DNA of 64,000 nt from positions 372,001-436,000 of the forward strand of contig BGKB01000012.1 of assembly GCA_003116975.1 (NCBI GenBank), given 5' to 3'. The position numbers were made by a program, and so were the translations under genes. Every line of letters begins with the position of its first letter. Positions within the stretch are counted from its first letter, which is position 1. Positions 51,202 to 62,112 of this stretch are shown piece by piece. The stretch is from Aurantiochytrium sp. KH105. Taxonomy: Eukaryota; Sar; Bigyra; Thraustochytrida; Thraustochytriidae. The notes under the pieces are model-generated. The model was not told where the DNA came from. It searched no databases and saw only the letters and a list, made by a program, of their open reading frames with translations.

Positions 51202-53433
51202 CTACACGAGGCAGAGTCTGCGCGTCTGAATGCACATGCACTTGTCGCGGACCTGAGAAGCGGAGGAGGAGGAGGAGGAAGAAGAAGTAGCATCTGCGGG
51301 ATAAGAGATCATGCTGCGAATAATACCATCTGGTTCAGCATCGAGCATAGCAACAGCCTTGGAAACCGCCTCACGAGAGAGCGAGAGATCCGAGCGCGGC
51401 AACTCTGTTGGCGCCAACGGAGTGAGTCGGGTGGTCTGGATGAGATCCCCTCGTTTGTCTTGCTGCTCGAGCTGCCATGAGCGTGCCGTTGGAAGTCCAG
51501 CGTCACCTCCCTTGACCCAAGGCAGCTGAGAACGGAGTGGAACGAGGAGTGTGCGAGCATCAGGATGCGCGAGACAGACTTGTGCCACCTGTTTGGCTTC
51601 TGCAAGCGGACATTGCACTGCAAGTGCCGTGGCAACCGTCTGGAGCGCGTTACGAAGACGGACGAGATCAACGAGTGCATCACTCGAGTCCGAGGGCATG
51701 ACCATGCCGATCTCCGAGAACCAGCCTTCGAAATCGCGCTTCAGCTTGAACGTTCCAAGTCGCACGAGATGCTTCATTACCACAGCTTGAACAGAGACTG
51801 GCATTTGCGATTGAGCAAACATTTTCGTAAAGGTCGCCAACGTTTGGGCCGCACTTTCCGATGAGGCAACGTCCTGCGTCGCGCTGTCTCCTTCTTTTGC
51901 TTCGGCCTGGCGTTGGACAACAAGTCTGCAGATCACACCGAGCATACTCTTGTTCGACTTGTGAATGTACGGCAGCAATTTGCCTCCCTCCAAGAGGCCG
52001 ACCATCTCTCGCAAAGCGTACAGGATATCTTCGAGCTTTTCAGCGCGGACAATGATAGACCGCCATAAATGCTCTGTGAAATCAAGATTCGTGCGCGCTC
52101 GCAGTACGCGATGTCCAGGTTCGAGCGTCCCCATGAGATCCGAGGTGTCAAGATCGAGGTCGTCGTGGTCATCAAAGAGCCCGGCGTCTTGACCACCCTG
52201 CTCAAGGGAGGAGACGCCTTCTCTTGTGTGGCTCTCACCGCTAGCGCGCGTGCCACGTGCACGGGAAAAGAGGGTTCCCGAGACAGCTGATCGGAAGAAG
52301 GCCTGAACACGCCGTGCCCAGCTTGCCTCTGGTTGATAAGCGCCGAGGTTGATCGTATCGTCGGGGTCGCAAGTTTGCAGCCGATTGAGAACAATGAGGT
52401 CCGGGTCAGGCAAGAAAATAGAGCTTGAGCGAGCCTCGGGAAGTCTCTCAGCATGGAGAGGCGTGCCGCGTACCATGAGCAAAGCCTGGTCTGGAATCAA
52501 AGCAGGGGGGGCGAGCAGCCGGCAAGGCGAGGTTCGCGAACCGGTCCATCGGGCGAGAAGTGCCACGCAGCCCGTTGCATCTGCAGCATTCCCCAAAAGT
52601 TCATAGGTGGCGCTGGCCTCCATTCGTGCAACGTCCTTGCCATCGTCAGAGAATGTCGATGACAGCGTCTGCGTCGTCAATTGCCCATCCGCGCGAAGCG
52701 ATGACGGAAGCTCGGAGGAGATGAGAGTGCATGCATCCTCGTCTCCGCAACGATCGGTCCACGCGCCCACGAGTGCTCCCTGGTCGGCCACAACGACAAC
52801 GGGTTCGTCAAGGCCTGCGACAAGGTCTGCGAGCAAAGCGACGAGCTTTCGTGCTACGTTGAGGTCGCCTACGGGTCGTGCATTCCGTGTAACTACCTGT
52901 TGACGCGCGAGGACCTCGCGTCCAAGTTTGAGATCGTCTCGTTCGAGCGCTTCTGCGCGAGTCAAGGCCTCGCCAACAATCTCCGTCGCGCCGGGGGCAG
53001 CAGCGCCGGTTGTCGTGATGCTGGCACTGCCAACGACTACGATTTTGGCGTCGCCCGGGAGCATATCGACGGGTTCGATGAGAGCAAGCTCGCAGAGACG
53101 AGCAAGCGTTGCGGAGGGATCTCTCGCATCGTTGCACGCCTCGCGAAGGTTTGAGTCAATGCCAAAGCAAAGCCAAAAGCCGAAGCCGGCATTTTTCGGG
53201 AGCCGAGATGCATTGTCATCCTCCGGCTTAACTTTGGCAAGCCCGCGTCGCGCCTTGGCAGCCTCGGCGGCTCTTGCGAGCGCCGCAGCCGCAGGATGGA
53301 AGGTGGTGGGTCCCACGCGCAGAAAACCTGCACTGTGCATCTCGTCTACGAAGACCCCGCCATCCCGAAGCGCCGTCAGCGCCTCGCGCAGGTTATCTCC
53401 TGCGTCTGCAGCGTCTGCGTCGTGGCCACCCAT
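51202..53433 (-). CDS. Zwilch-like kinetochore protein (RZZ complex)
   Basis: A 743-residue protein. The block LRARTNLDFTEHLW (about 443-456), followed by EGGKLLPYIHKSNKSMLGVI, closely follows the human Zwilch pattern of a 'R..LDFaEqLW' helix and a 'G.i.PwlH..s.S.L..li' segment; LGTFKLKRDFEGWF also fits the later conserved block. Zwilch joins ROD and ZW10 in the outer kinetochore complex that recruits dynein and Mad1-Mad2 in the spindle checkpoint. The N-terminal half is poorly conserved (also true of the family). The ATG at 53433 (MGGHDADAAD) is preferred over the open extension upstream, which is basic and unlike the family start. Ser-rich C-terminus. Moderately confident because it rests on a few motifs. 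Confidence 0.68.
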   Translation of the reverse strand: MGGHDADAADAGDNLREALTALRDGGVFVDEMHSAGFLRVGPTTFHPAAAALARAAEAAKARRGLAKVKPEDDNASRLPKNAGFGFWLCFGIDSNLREACNDARDPSATLARLCELALIEPVDMLPGDAKIVVVGSASITTTGAAAPGATEIVGEALTRAEALERDDLKLGREVLARQQVVTRNARPVGDLNVARKLVALLADLVAGLDEPVVVVADQGALVGAWTDRCGDEDACTLISSELPSSLRADGQLTTQTLSSTFSDDGKDVARMEASATYELLGNAADATGCVALLARWTGSRTSPCRLLAPPALIPDQALLMVRGTPLHAERLPEARSSSIFLPDPDLIVLNRLQTCDPDDTINLGAYQPEASWARRVQAFFRSAVSGTLFSRARGTRASGESHTREGVSSLEQGGQDAGLFDDHDDLDLDTSDLMGTLEPGHRVLRARTNLDFTEHLWRSIIVRAEKLEDILYALREMVGLLEGGKLLPYIHKSNKSMLGVICRLVVQRQAEAKEGDSATQDVASSESAAQTLATFTKMFAQSQMPVSVQAVVMKHLVRLGTFKLKRDFEGWFSEIGMVMPSDSSDALVDLVRLRNALQTVATALAVQCPLAEAKQVAQVCLAHPDARTLLVPLRSQLPWVKGGDAGLPTARSWQLEQQDKRGDLIQTTRLTPLAPTELPRSDLSLSREAVSKAVAMLDAEPDGIIRSMISYPADATSSSSSSSSASQVRDKCMCIQTRRLCLV

Positions 53434-53713
53434 GATTGGCGTGTAGAGCAATCTGATCAGTTGTAAACCAGTCTCAAGGCTACGGCCAGCAAGGCCGGCG
53501 AAGAAGCATAAATTGCGAATGATGAGAACCATGAGCGGGACTCGGGAAGGCGATAACCGCCAAAGTGCCCCTTTTTTTAATGACTGAAAAAATGGTTTCA
53601 AGCCGTTTCATGAACGCATCTAAACGTAGATATTTTAACTTGCTTCGCGTGCGCGAGATGACGCAGAAGCGCGGAATGCAGTGGTTGGATTGCATGAAGA
53701 ACTTTGTCTTGTT

Positions 53714-56700
53714 TTATTTCATTTGATCAAATTGCGACATGCCTGAATCATAGGCTCCTCCATTTTTCTGCTGCTTGCCCTGGACGCAGCGTCTGATGAG
53801 CTCTTTCAGAAACGAATTCTCCTCGTACCATTTGCGTCGTACTGGGAGCGATTCTTCTTCTAGAAAAATACCACTGCAAAAGGAGGGCGCCGTAGCAATG
53901 TACTCGGAAAAAGTTGCATAACTCAACCGATGCGTTTCGTTCTCGTGAACAGGCACAATGGGCTTGTTGGCGTCGAATGCACAGCGCAATTCATCTTTGA
54001 CTGCTTCGCTCGCAAAGATACCTTTCGTGAGGACCAGAACATAGGTTCGAGCGCGACGGACGGCGGCAAGCATGGCGGCACGATTCAAATTGCCCTCGTG
54101 CGCTTGGTCAAACCACACTTTGAGGCCGCGATTCTCGAGCTTGCATCGTAATGCATCGCTTAGATCTCCGCCCGTTGCCTGCACGTGGCTAATGAAAACG
54201 TGCGTATCTTCATCGGGGCCAAGCGGAGACACCGGCACAGGGCTCGACACTTGCTTTCCGTCTCCATCTCCGTCGAGAGCGCCAAGATCTTCGCGAAAAA
54301 ATGCATCGAATTCGCTCACGTAGGCCGTCCGTCCGCCACTGGGGTCGCGCAGTCTCCTCTGCAGATTACCTGCTTGATGAGCCTTTGCAAGCTTTCCGTG
54401 GGAAATGGATACTTGGGATGTTGGACTCACAAGGAGGAGCTCCCATGGAAGCTTGCGAAAGATTGTGTCCTTCTGCTCGCGGAACATGGACACCAAGAGC
54501 TTGATGACCAGTGCGGGCTGGTCGGCCCTCTTGTCGATGCAAATGTGAATGACGTTGCCTCGAACAGTAAGCAAAAAGTCATTGGCGCCGAAAGACATGA
54601 TGGCTTGCGCGTTGTTTTGCCTCGGCGTCATGGGTTCATCATCACCTGCAACGTCGTCCCGTGAAGCGTACTCAGCACATTGTGCGACGAGACGATGGAA
54701 GACGCCGTTGGGAAGAAAAAATTTCTCGAATGAAAGTATGCACGAAAGCCCAGGCTCAAAATGCGGCGTCTCGAGCGGTTCTGTCATTCCGGAAAGTAGA
54801 CCGGTCACAAGAAACTCGTCTTCTTCTGCGTCTTCGTCGAAACGCCACTCGGAAAGCAGCATGTTGGCAATCATAAAATCGCGCAAAAACGGTACCTCTT
54901 GCTTGCGCCACAGCCATTCTAAAATGGAATGAGAAGCGATTGAGCTGCTGCGCATGCGCTCGTAGGCTTCAATGTGTCCGCTGGCTCGGAGCTGCGGATC
55001 GTAAAACATTTTCTCTGCATGCAGATCATCGGCAATGACACAAGAGAGCTTGTCCAGAAGCCATTGCGGGTCCAGTACGACAATTCGTTCCAATGCTGGC
55101 GAGGTGCGCAGATGCACAACAACACCAAGACCATGAAAATAGGCGACGAGGTCATCAGTCTCGTTGCGCGACTGCCCGTGGGTAGACGCCCTTTGAATCA
55201 GGTCACTGTAGAGCCAGTAGGGCTCCGAACTTGCGACGAGTTCCTCGTAGATTTTGAGCCAGGCCAGTGGAACTCGCTCGTTCACATAGGGTTGCGCTGC
55301 AGCTGTGCTGACGATAGCCCTGCGAAGTTCCGCCGCGCGTTCCGGGTCCACGCTGCAGTTGTCAACAGGAAAAAAGCGAAGCCCATTTGGGGGAATGACG
55401 AGGGTTCCTGGTGCGCAGATTTTATGAGCCGCCAAATAACGCTCTACCTTTAGCAGATCCTTGACCTGATCAAGATAGGTTCCCACCAAAAGAATAGGCG
55501 CGTTCGGCGCGTGCAGCTTGATACTATTGAGCCAGAACCGCAGATACCTAATGGCATCTTCCCGCGAAGCAAGCAGCTCGAGCTCCTCTGGTTTGAGTTT
55601 TGTCTCGAACTCCGACTTGCCAATGATCTCGCGCATGTCGAAAACGACCAAATATAGGCCTTTCTCCGTCAGGAAAATGTGGTGAAGCGCATAGAAAACC
55701 TGTTGTCCGCCATAGTCCCAGATCGTAAAGCTCAAGTCTCGCTTTGGGCCCTCTGGGGCAGACCTCTGCAACAGGGCCTGGTCCTCCTCGCTCATGGGGA
55801 ATTTTTGAGCCACATCAGCTGGCTCAGGCAGATGATTAGTTGGAGTATGGCTTTCGCTTTCTTGATCGTGGCGAACGTCCGAGCAAGCAGGTGAATCGGC
55901 GACGGCAAGCGTGTGGGTCGCAGGGGACGGTGCGGGCGCCACAATCTTGGGTTCCTTTTCATCAGGGAGGTGGGGCGTTTCGTCCGGGGCTGCATTGCCA
56001 GCTGCAGTGCGCGAAGCGTGAAGACGCTGTCTTGCTGCGAAACGCACTTGAGCGTCAAACTCTCCTTGGTCGGATTCCAGTGATTTCCAGTCCATAGCAC
56101 GTGTCCGGTGAATGTCGGCCACCTCGGTGGAAAGATGTGCGGTCTCGGGCATTTGTCCCAGCAAAGAACGAACGGTTGACGTCTTTCCTGCAGCGCCGCG
56201 ACCCACGATCATGAGCTTGGCCCGTCCCCATGGATGGGAATCACCGTGCGCAATCGCCGTTCCCACCGCGTCACGCCATTCTTCGTCAGTGATAGGGGCC
56301 AGGTCGGGCCCAGCAGAAGGAGAGCCTCCTTTATTGCGCGCAAGAGAGGCCCTGATCTGAGCAAGGATTCTTACGTCCTTGATGTCGTGGCTGTGTGCGA
56401 GATTGCAATGCAAGTTTTTCCGAGCGTTAGATTCTGCGAAACTGCCGTGGTCGACCCGCTCTATTTTCCAGTTCTTCTCGTAGAAAGATAATGAAACGTA
56501 CTCGAGCTCTTGCAAGGTATGGTTACACTGCAACGCGGACGCTAGCGCTTGCGCGCTTTCTGTGGAAATGTTGTTGCTGAAAATACTGTGGAGATTGGCC
56601 AGAAGAAGAAGCTTTTCGTTAGTGAAGAAGAGCTCAGAGACTGAGATCAAAGTCAGCAAATTCAACCTACACTAGGGTCTGCAGACGACGGTTCTGCTTT

Positions 56701-57780
56701 AATGCGTTGGCTAGGGACGTGTGGCCTTCTGGTCCAATGTTGTTGGTATTTAGGCTGTTTGTTGCAAGGAGAATTTTTCATACGATTAGCTCTCGAGTTC
56801 AACATAAAAACCTGGCAAAAGATCACCATCAAATGATACGTACTCGAGCAGACGGAGCGAAGTATTGGCCTCCAAAGCGATCGCCAGTGCTTTGGCGCCT
56901 GGACTTTGAATGTTGTTTCGCCGAAGACTGTGCGTGTTCGACAGCAAGTCAAAGTGTCAGTTGCTCGGAGAGAAATAGTTGAATTTGAGAAAAGCAGAAT
57001 GTGGTGAAAACGTACAAGAGCCACTCTAGCGAGGTACTTTGCCGCAAGGAGCAGGCGAGGGCCATGGCACCCTCGTCACTAATGTTGTTGTTGCCAAGTC
57101 TGTTTGATTGCGCAGAGGTCAATACATGGACAGTGCAAAGAATTGACGGATCGACTCCGAATGAAAACTTACCCGAGAAGCTGAAGCGTTGTATTTGTTT
57201 CTAGCGCCTTGGCGAGGGCCTTGGCACCCTTGTCCCCAATTTCGTTGTCGCTAAGGCTATTGTGCTTTTTCGGGTCAGCGAGACGATTGGTCTGTCTTGG
57301 GCCAGGAGCGAACGGAGAACGTACTTGATTTTCTGCAGACAGGAGTTACGTCCAATCGCCACGGCAAGTGCCTCAGCACCATCATCATCAATACTGTTGT
57401 ACCGCAGGCTACAGTTTGAAGATAAAAATTGTTGTGAGAGAAGAGTTCTCCGAAAAAGTCGTCTGAGAAAAACGTACTCGAGCCTTTCCAGAGTTGTATT
57501 CGTCAAAAGGACTTCTGCAACTGCCTTTGTACCCTCGTTGCCAAGATGATTACCGAACAGGCTGTTGCGTAGACGCATATACCGTAGTCGCAGGCCGCCA
57601 ACCCCACCCCGCGGTCAGCCCCGATTTCGCGCGTGAGTTTTCCTCGTCGTCATCGCCCATTGTTTCGCGCCCCTGCTTGCTCTTCGCGACTTACTCGACG
57701 TCCGAAAGCCCCTGCGCGATGCTGTGCAAGGCCGCGGCGGCCCCCCCTTGCCCTGCCGCGTCCGCGGCCCTCGTCGTCAT
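53714..57780 (-). CDS. LRR-Roc-COR-TIR protein (ROCO family), nine exons
   Basis: Exons by my splicing: 57695-57780, 57478-57561, 57325-57408, 57173-57256, 57016-57099, 56844-56927, 56671-56754, 56502-56585, 53714-56441. They join in frame to about 1133 residues. Donors are GTACGT, GTAAGT or GTAGGT; acceptors TAG or CAG; introns 60-133 bp, all phase 2. Exons 2-8 each encode one 28-residue ribonuclease-inhibitor-type LRR. A Roc GTPase follows with Walker A GRGAAGKTS (Lys311), DYGGQ (Asp467) and ILLVGTYLDQ; then a COR domain (about 520-760) and a C-terminal TIR domain from about 968 (DTHVFISHVQ, LKVWFD) with Glu1042 in VKDEL at the usual NADase position. Start at 57780 is tentative, since exon 1 is Ala/Gly-rich. 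Likely an innate-immune or stress signalling GTPase (inference). Confidence 0.85.
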
Positions 57781-58170
57781 CAGCGTCGCGCCCTCCCGGC
57801 GCCGCCCAGCCTTTCCAGCGCCGTGCCCTCGAACAAGATTTGCTTCTCGGCATCAAATCATCTCTGCAAGCACAAACACGGACCGAGGTCGGCGACGGCT
57901 ACGAACTCCCTGGACGCCATGGCGACGATCGTGTGCGGTCTTCGGCGCGGCGTGCAGCACCGACGACGATAGAGTTCCACGGTCGTGGCGATGGTGGTGA
58001 GCGAGAAGGACTATGACGACGATGATGATGATGATGATGATGATGAGTGAGTGAGTGAGTGAGTGATCTCAGATGAGTGATGAGTGATGATGGGAGCGCG
58101 ATGATTCGTCCCGATCGTTGGATGAAAGATCAATCAATACCTTGACCAACCACCACGGGGACGAGACACA
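57781..58170. promoter_or_regulatory. Divergent promoter between ROCO and topoisomerase genes
   Basis: 390 bp between divergent starts. Contains (GAT)n then (GAGT)n microsatellites at about 58018-58065 and related GATGAGT units to 58091. Confidence 0.5.
58018..58065. repeat. Compound (GAT)n(GAGT)n microsatellite
   Basis: About ten GAT units followed by about five GAGT units, 105 bp before the topoisomerase start codon. Confidence 0.85.
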
Positions 58171-61100
58171 ATGCATGTGGCGCGAGCGCGGGCCGGCGGG
58201 GCGGGCTGGCGATGGCTCGCGCGCGCAGGCGCAGGGCCAGCGCGGAGGACCTCGCCGGCGAGGTTGCAGCCGCTCGCGACGACTGGCCTGGCCCGGCCAT
58301 GGACGGTTGACATCAGGGTGGGCTCCGAGTCGGCGCGGGCGTGGAGACCGCTCAGCAGCGACGCCAAGGTGAACGACCTGTACGAGCGCAAGACGCCCGA
58401 GGAACACGTGCTGCTTCGGCCCGGCATGTACGTAGGGAGCGTAGACAAAATCACCGAGGAACTCTTTGTGTATGACAAAAAGTCCCGTCGCATGCAGCTC
58501 GAAGAAGTCTCTTACTCTCCGGGCCTCGTCAAGCTTTTTGACGAAATTCTCGTGAACGCAGCGGACAATCTTGACCGGTCAGCAGGCAAGATGAATGCCA
58601 TAGACATCTCCCTCGATCGCAGCACTCAGCGAATCACTGTACGCAACAACGGCGCGGGTATTCCTGTGGTCATGCACGAAAAGGAAAAGGTGTACATTCC
58701 CGAGCTCGTCCTCGGCAACTTGCTGACCGGGTCAAACTTTGATGACACCGTGGAGCGCTTCACGGGTGGGCGCCACGGATACGGCGCCAAGCTCACCAAC
58801 ATTTTGTCAAACTCGTTCCGGGTGGAAACCCTCGACGCAGAACGCAATCTGCTCTTTGAAATGGAATGGCATGATCACATGAAACCGGTCGGCGAGGGCG
58901 CCAAGGTGACCGAGCTTTCTGCAAAAGAAGTCGAGGCGCGAGGCGGGGGCTACACGGAAATATCGTTCGTGCCGGACCTCAAGGTATTTAAGATGACCCG
59001 GATGGACAAGGGCACATTGCAGGTAATCGACCGTCGCGTGCGCGACATTGCGGGCCTGCTTGCGCCTTCAATCCAGGTGACCTGGAATGGTGTGCAGGTA
59101 AAGGTTGCGTCCTTTGAAGAGTTTGCGAGTCAGTTTTACGTTGGTGCTACGAAAACGCACGCGAGGCAAAACGGCGCCCTTTTCGAAAAGGGCAAGTGGC
59201 GCGTGATTGTGCTCCAGTCTCCGCTAGAAAATGATCCGCTCATGCAAAGTTTTGTGAATCGCATGGCGACTCCGCGGGGCGGTCAACACGTGGATCACAT
59301 TTTGAAGCAGCTCGAGCCTGCGCTCTTGGAAGCAGCAACGAAAAAGTTGCCAAAATCAAACGAGACGAAAATAACGCGCAAAATGGTGCAACAAAAACTT
59401 GCCCTCTTCGTGGACTGCCGTCTTCCGAATCCTTCCTTCGACACACAGGTCAAGGACAAGCTCACTTCCAAAGTGACGGCGCAAAATGGCTGTGAACTGC
59501 CTGCATCCTTTCTCACCTCCGTTGTGAAAAAGACTGGAATTGTGGAGAGCATCGTCGCCGAAGCACAGGCGCGAGACAACGCTGTGCTGACGCGTGCGCC
59601 CCGGAGAACGTCTCGTAAGAGTCTACTTAGCATCCCCAAGCTCGAGGATGCCAACTGGGCAGGAACGGCGCGCTCGAGCGAGGCGACTCTCATACTCACC
59701 GAAGGTGACTCCGCCAAGGCACTTGCCGTTGCAGGTTTGCCCGTCGTGGGTCGCGACGGCTACGGTGTGTTCCCGCTTCGCGGCAAACCGCTCAACGTGC
59801 GCGACGCAACGGCGCGTACTGTGGTCAAGAACGAGGAGATCAAAAACTTGTGCACGATCCTTGGGCTTGACTTTAAGAAGAAATACGCATCGCAAAAGGA
59901 GAAGGCTACGCTTCGGTACGGTCGCGTCATGCTCATGACGGATCAGGATTTTGACGGTTCGCACATCAAAGGACTTCTCATCAATCTTTTTCACTTCTTT
60001 TGGCCGGAACTACTCAAAACGCCAGGATTCCTCTGCGAGTTCGTGACGCCGCTCATCAAGGTGTCGTCGAACTCGAAAGGAAAGTCTGCTGCTAGCGGCG
60101 GCAAGCTCAGCTTCTTCACCATGCAAGATTACGAGAACTGGCTTGCGAGCAGTGGCATTGCGCCACGTGCACACAGTGTAAAGTACTACAAAGGTCTGGG
60201 CACGAGCACATCCTCTGAGGCTCGCGAGTACTTTGGCAATTTGCCCAAGCATGTGCTTGACTTCAAGTCGAATTCGCCCACTGAGGCGAGCGAGCTTATC
60301 GATATGGCCTTTAACAAAAAGCGCGCAAGCGACCGGCGGGATTGGATTTCGCTGGCGCTCCAGCAGCAAGCTGACGGCAAGTTCAGCTACGTAGATCACA
60401 GCGCCAATTCGCTGCGCTTTGAGGAGTTCATCAATCAAGAGCTCGTTCTTTTCTCGCAGCATGATCTCGAGCGAAGCGTGCCCTCGGCGTTGGATGGCCT
60501 CAAACCGTCGCAGCGCAAGGTCCTTTTCGCTGCGTTGAAGCGAAACCTCACATCTTCAGAGCTCAAAGTCGCGCAGCTTGCCGGCTACGTCGGCGAGCAG
60601 ACCGCTTATCATCACGGTGAGCAGTCATTGTATGCGACGATCATCAACATGGCACAGGACTTTGTCGGGAGCAACAACCTCCCGCTTTTGTTCCCCTCTG
60701 GTCAATTTGGCACCCGTCTGCAGGGCGGTAAAGACGCTGCAAGCCCGCGTTATATATTCACGCGTCTCCAAGAATATACGCGCGCAATTTTCCCGCCCGA
60801 GGACGATGCGTTGTTGGAACGAAACGAGGATGACGGCATGGTCGTGGAGCCTGTCGTGTACAAACCCATTATCCCAATGGCGCTCATCAATGGCGCCGAG
60901 GGGATTGGCACGGGCTGGTCCACCTTTGTGCCAGCGCACAATCCTCTCGAGGTCATTGCCAATGTGCGGAGGCTTCTGCAGGGCGAACCTTTGGTGCCCA
61001 TGATGCCATGGTATGCGGGCTTCAAGGGCACGATCGAGCCGCGAACCTGGATCTCCAAGAAGAAGGGGACCTTTACGTACGAGGATGGCTTTGTCTCGTC

Positions 61101-61902
61101 TGGAGTGATCGAGCGATCATCGAAGACCGAGGCGGTCGTTTCGGAACTACCAATCGGGCGCTGGACGGAAGATTTCAAGCTCGCGCTTCGCAATTTAGTC
61201 ACCGAGGACAAGCTTGCGGACTTTTCCGAGCATCACGATGAGAGCTCTGTTCGATTTACCTTAAAGGGCACGGGCGCGACGCTTGATAAGCTCTGCGCAG
61301 ACAGTGCCGCGCTGCGCATGTCAACCAAACTTTTGACGTCGAATATGCACTTTTTCGACCTTCAGGGCCGGGTCAAGCGCTACACGACACCCGAGGAGAT
61401 CATCGAGGCATTTTATCCTGCGCGACTTGAATTGTACGCTAAACGCCGTCAGGTCATGCTTGACGACATGCGCTATCGCGTGAGTCGTCTTCAAAACCAA
61501 GCGCGCTTTGCACTCGCTGTGAGTGAAGGAAGCTTTGCGATTTTGGGCAAGTCCAAGGCCGACATTCTCGATCAACTTGTCGCAGAAGGCTTTGATAGAG
61601 AAGACGCACTTGGAAAGACTGGGAACGGCGCCGATGACGAGGGTGGCGAGGCGGCGAGGGAGTCGGAGGCGGAGGCAGACGACGATGCGGCAGGGCACGG
61701 AAAGCGGGGCCGATCCCGGGGTCCTTTTGACTACCTCGTGAATACTCCCTTGTGGGACCTTACACAAGAGAACGTATTGCGAATTCGGAAAGAACTTTCG
61801 ACTCTCGAGGATGAATTCAAGACTTTGCAGCAACTTCGCCCGGAGGATCTCTGGCTTCGTGACCTCGATCGGCTCGAGAAGATTCTCGTTTCGTCAAAGT
61901 AA
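58171..61902 (+). CDS. DNA topoisomerase II, probable mitochondrial form
   Basis: A 1243-residue eukaryotic type IIA topoisomerase that passes one duplex through another using ATP. The GHKL ATPase has FDEILVNAADN (Glu125) and GGRHGYGAKL; the TOPRIM domain has EGDSAKA (Glu511), PLRGKPLNVRDA and DQDFDGSHIKG (Asp591); the breakage-reunion domain has SPRYIFT with nucleophile Tyr861, preceded by FGTRLQGGKDAASPR; IGTGWST is also intact. The first 46 residues contain eight Arg, two Trp and no acidic residue, like a mitochondrial presequence. The protein ends right after the core coiled coil (WLRDLDRLEKILVSSK), without the 200-300-residue charged tail with nuclear signals found in nuclear enzymes. 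An acidic insertion is present at about 1150-1175. Enzyme identity is certain; location is inference. Confidence 0.95.
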   Translation: MHVARARAGGAGWRWLARAGAGPARRTSPARLQPLATTGLARPWTVDIRVGSESARAWRPLSSDAKVNDLYERKTPEEHVLLRPGMYVGSVDKITEELFVYDKKSRRMQLEEVSYSPGLVKLFDEILVNAADNLDRSAGKMNAIDISLDRSTQRITVRNNGAGIPVVMHEKEKVYIPELVLGNLLTGSNFDDTVERFTGGRHGYGAKLTNILSNSFRVETLDAERNLLFEMEWHDHMKPVGEGAKVTELSAKEVEARGGGYTEISFVPDLKVFKMTRMDKGTLQVIDRRVRDIAGLLAPSIQVTWNGVQVKVASFEEFASQFYVGATKTHARQNGALFEKGKWRVIVLQSPLENDPLMQSFVNRMATPRGGQHVDHILKQLEPALLEAATKKLPKSNETKITRKMVQQKLALFVDCRLPNPSFDTQVKDKLTSKVTAQNGCELPASFLTSVVKKTGIVESIVAEAQARDNAVLTRAPRRTSRKSLLSIPKLEDANWAGTARSSEATLILTEGDSAKALAVAGLPVVGRDGYGVFPLRGKPLNVRDATARTVVKNEEIKNLCTILGLDFKKKYASQKEKATLRYGRVMLMTDQDFDGSHIKGLLINLFHFFWPELLKTPGFLCEFVTPLIKVSSNSKGKSAASGGKLSFFTMQDYENWLASSGIAPRAHSVKYYKGLGTSTSSEAREYFGNLPKHVLDFKSNSPTEASELIDMAFNKKRASDRRDWISLALQQQADGKFSYVDHSANSLRFEEFINQELVLFSQHDLERSVPSALDGLKPSQRKVLFAALKRNLTSSELKVAQLAGYVGEQTAYHHGEQSLYATIINMAQDFVGSNNLPLLFPSGQFGTRLQGGKDAASPRYIFTRLQEYTRAIFPPEDDALLERNEDDGMVVEPVVYKPIIPMALINGAEGIGTGWSTFVPAHNPLEVIANVRRLLQGEPLVPMMPWYAGFKGTIEPRTWISKKKGTFTYEDGFVSSGVIERSSKTEAVVSELPIGRWTEDFKLALRNLVTEDKLADFSEHHDESSVRFTLKGTGATLDKLCADSAALRMSTKLLTSNMHFFDLQGRVKRYTTPEEIIEAFYPARLELYAKRRQVMLDDMRYRVSRLQNQARFALAVSEGSFAILGKSKADILDQLVAEGFDREDALGKTGNGADDEGGEAARESEAEADDDAAGHGKRGRSRGPFDYLVNTPLWDLTQENVLRIRKELSTLEDEFKTLQQLRPEDLWLRDLDRLEKILVSSK

Positions 61903-62112
61903 AATAGGCCAACAGGAGGTAGTTAAATAGATTTGCCAGCGGCGAAAGGATGATTGGCAGGCAACCCATGTGTAGCATGAAAATCAAGTGATGTGAGCAA
62001 AATGGGAGAAAACCCGGAAAAACCAGACAGATAGGCCAAGACACGTAAAAAAAAGAAAGGAAAAAAAAAGACAAAAAGAGTAAAATATTCACTGGGAGTC
62101 TCGCGCTCGCTT

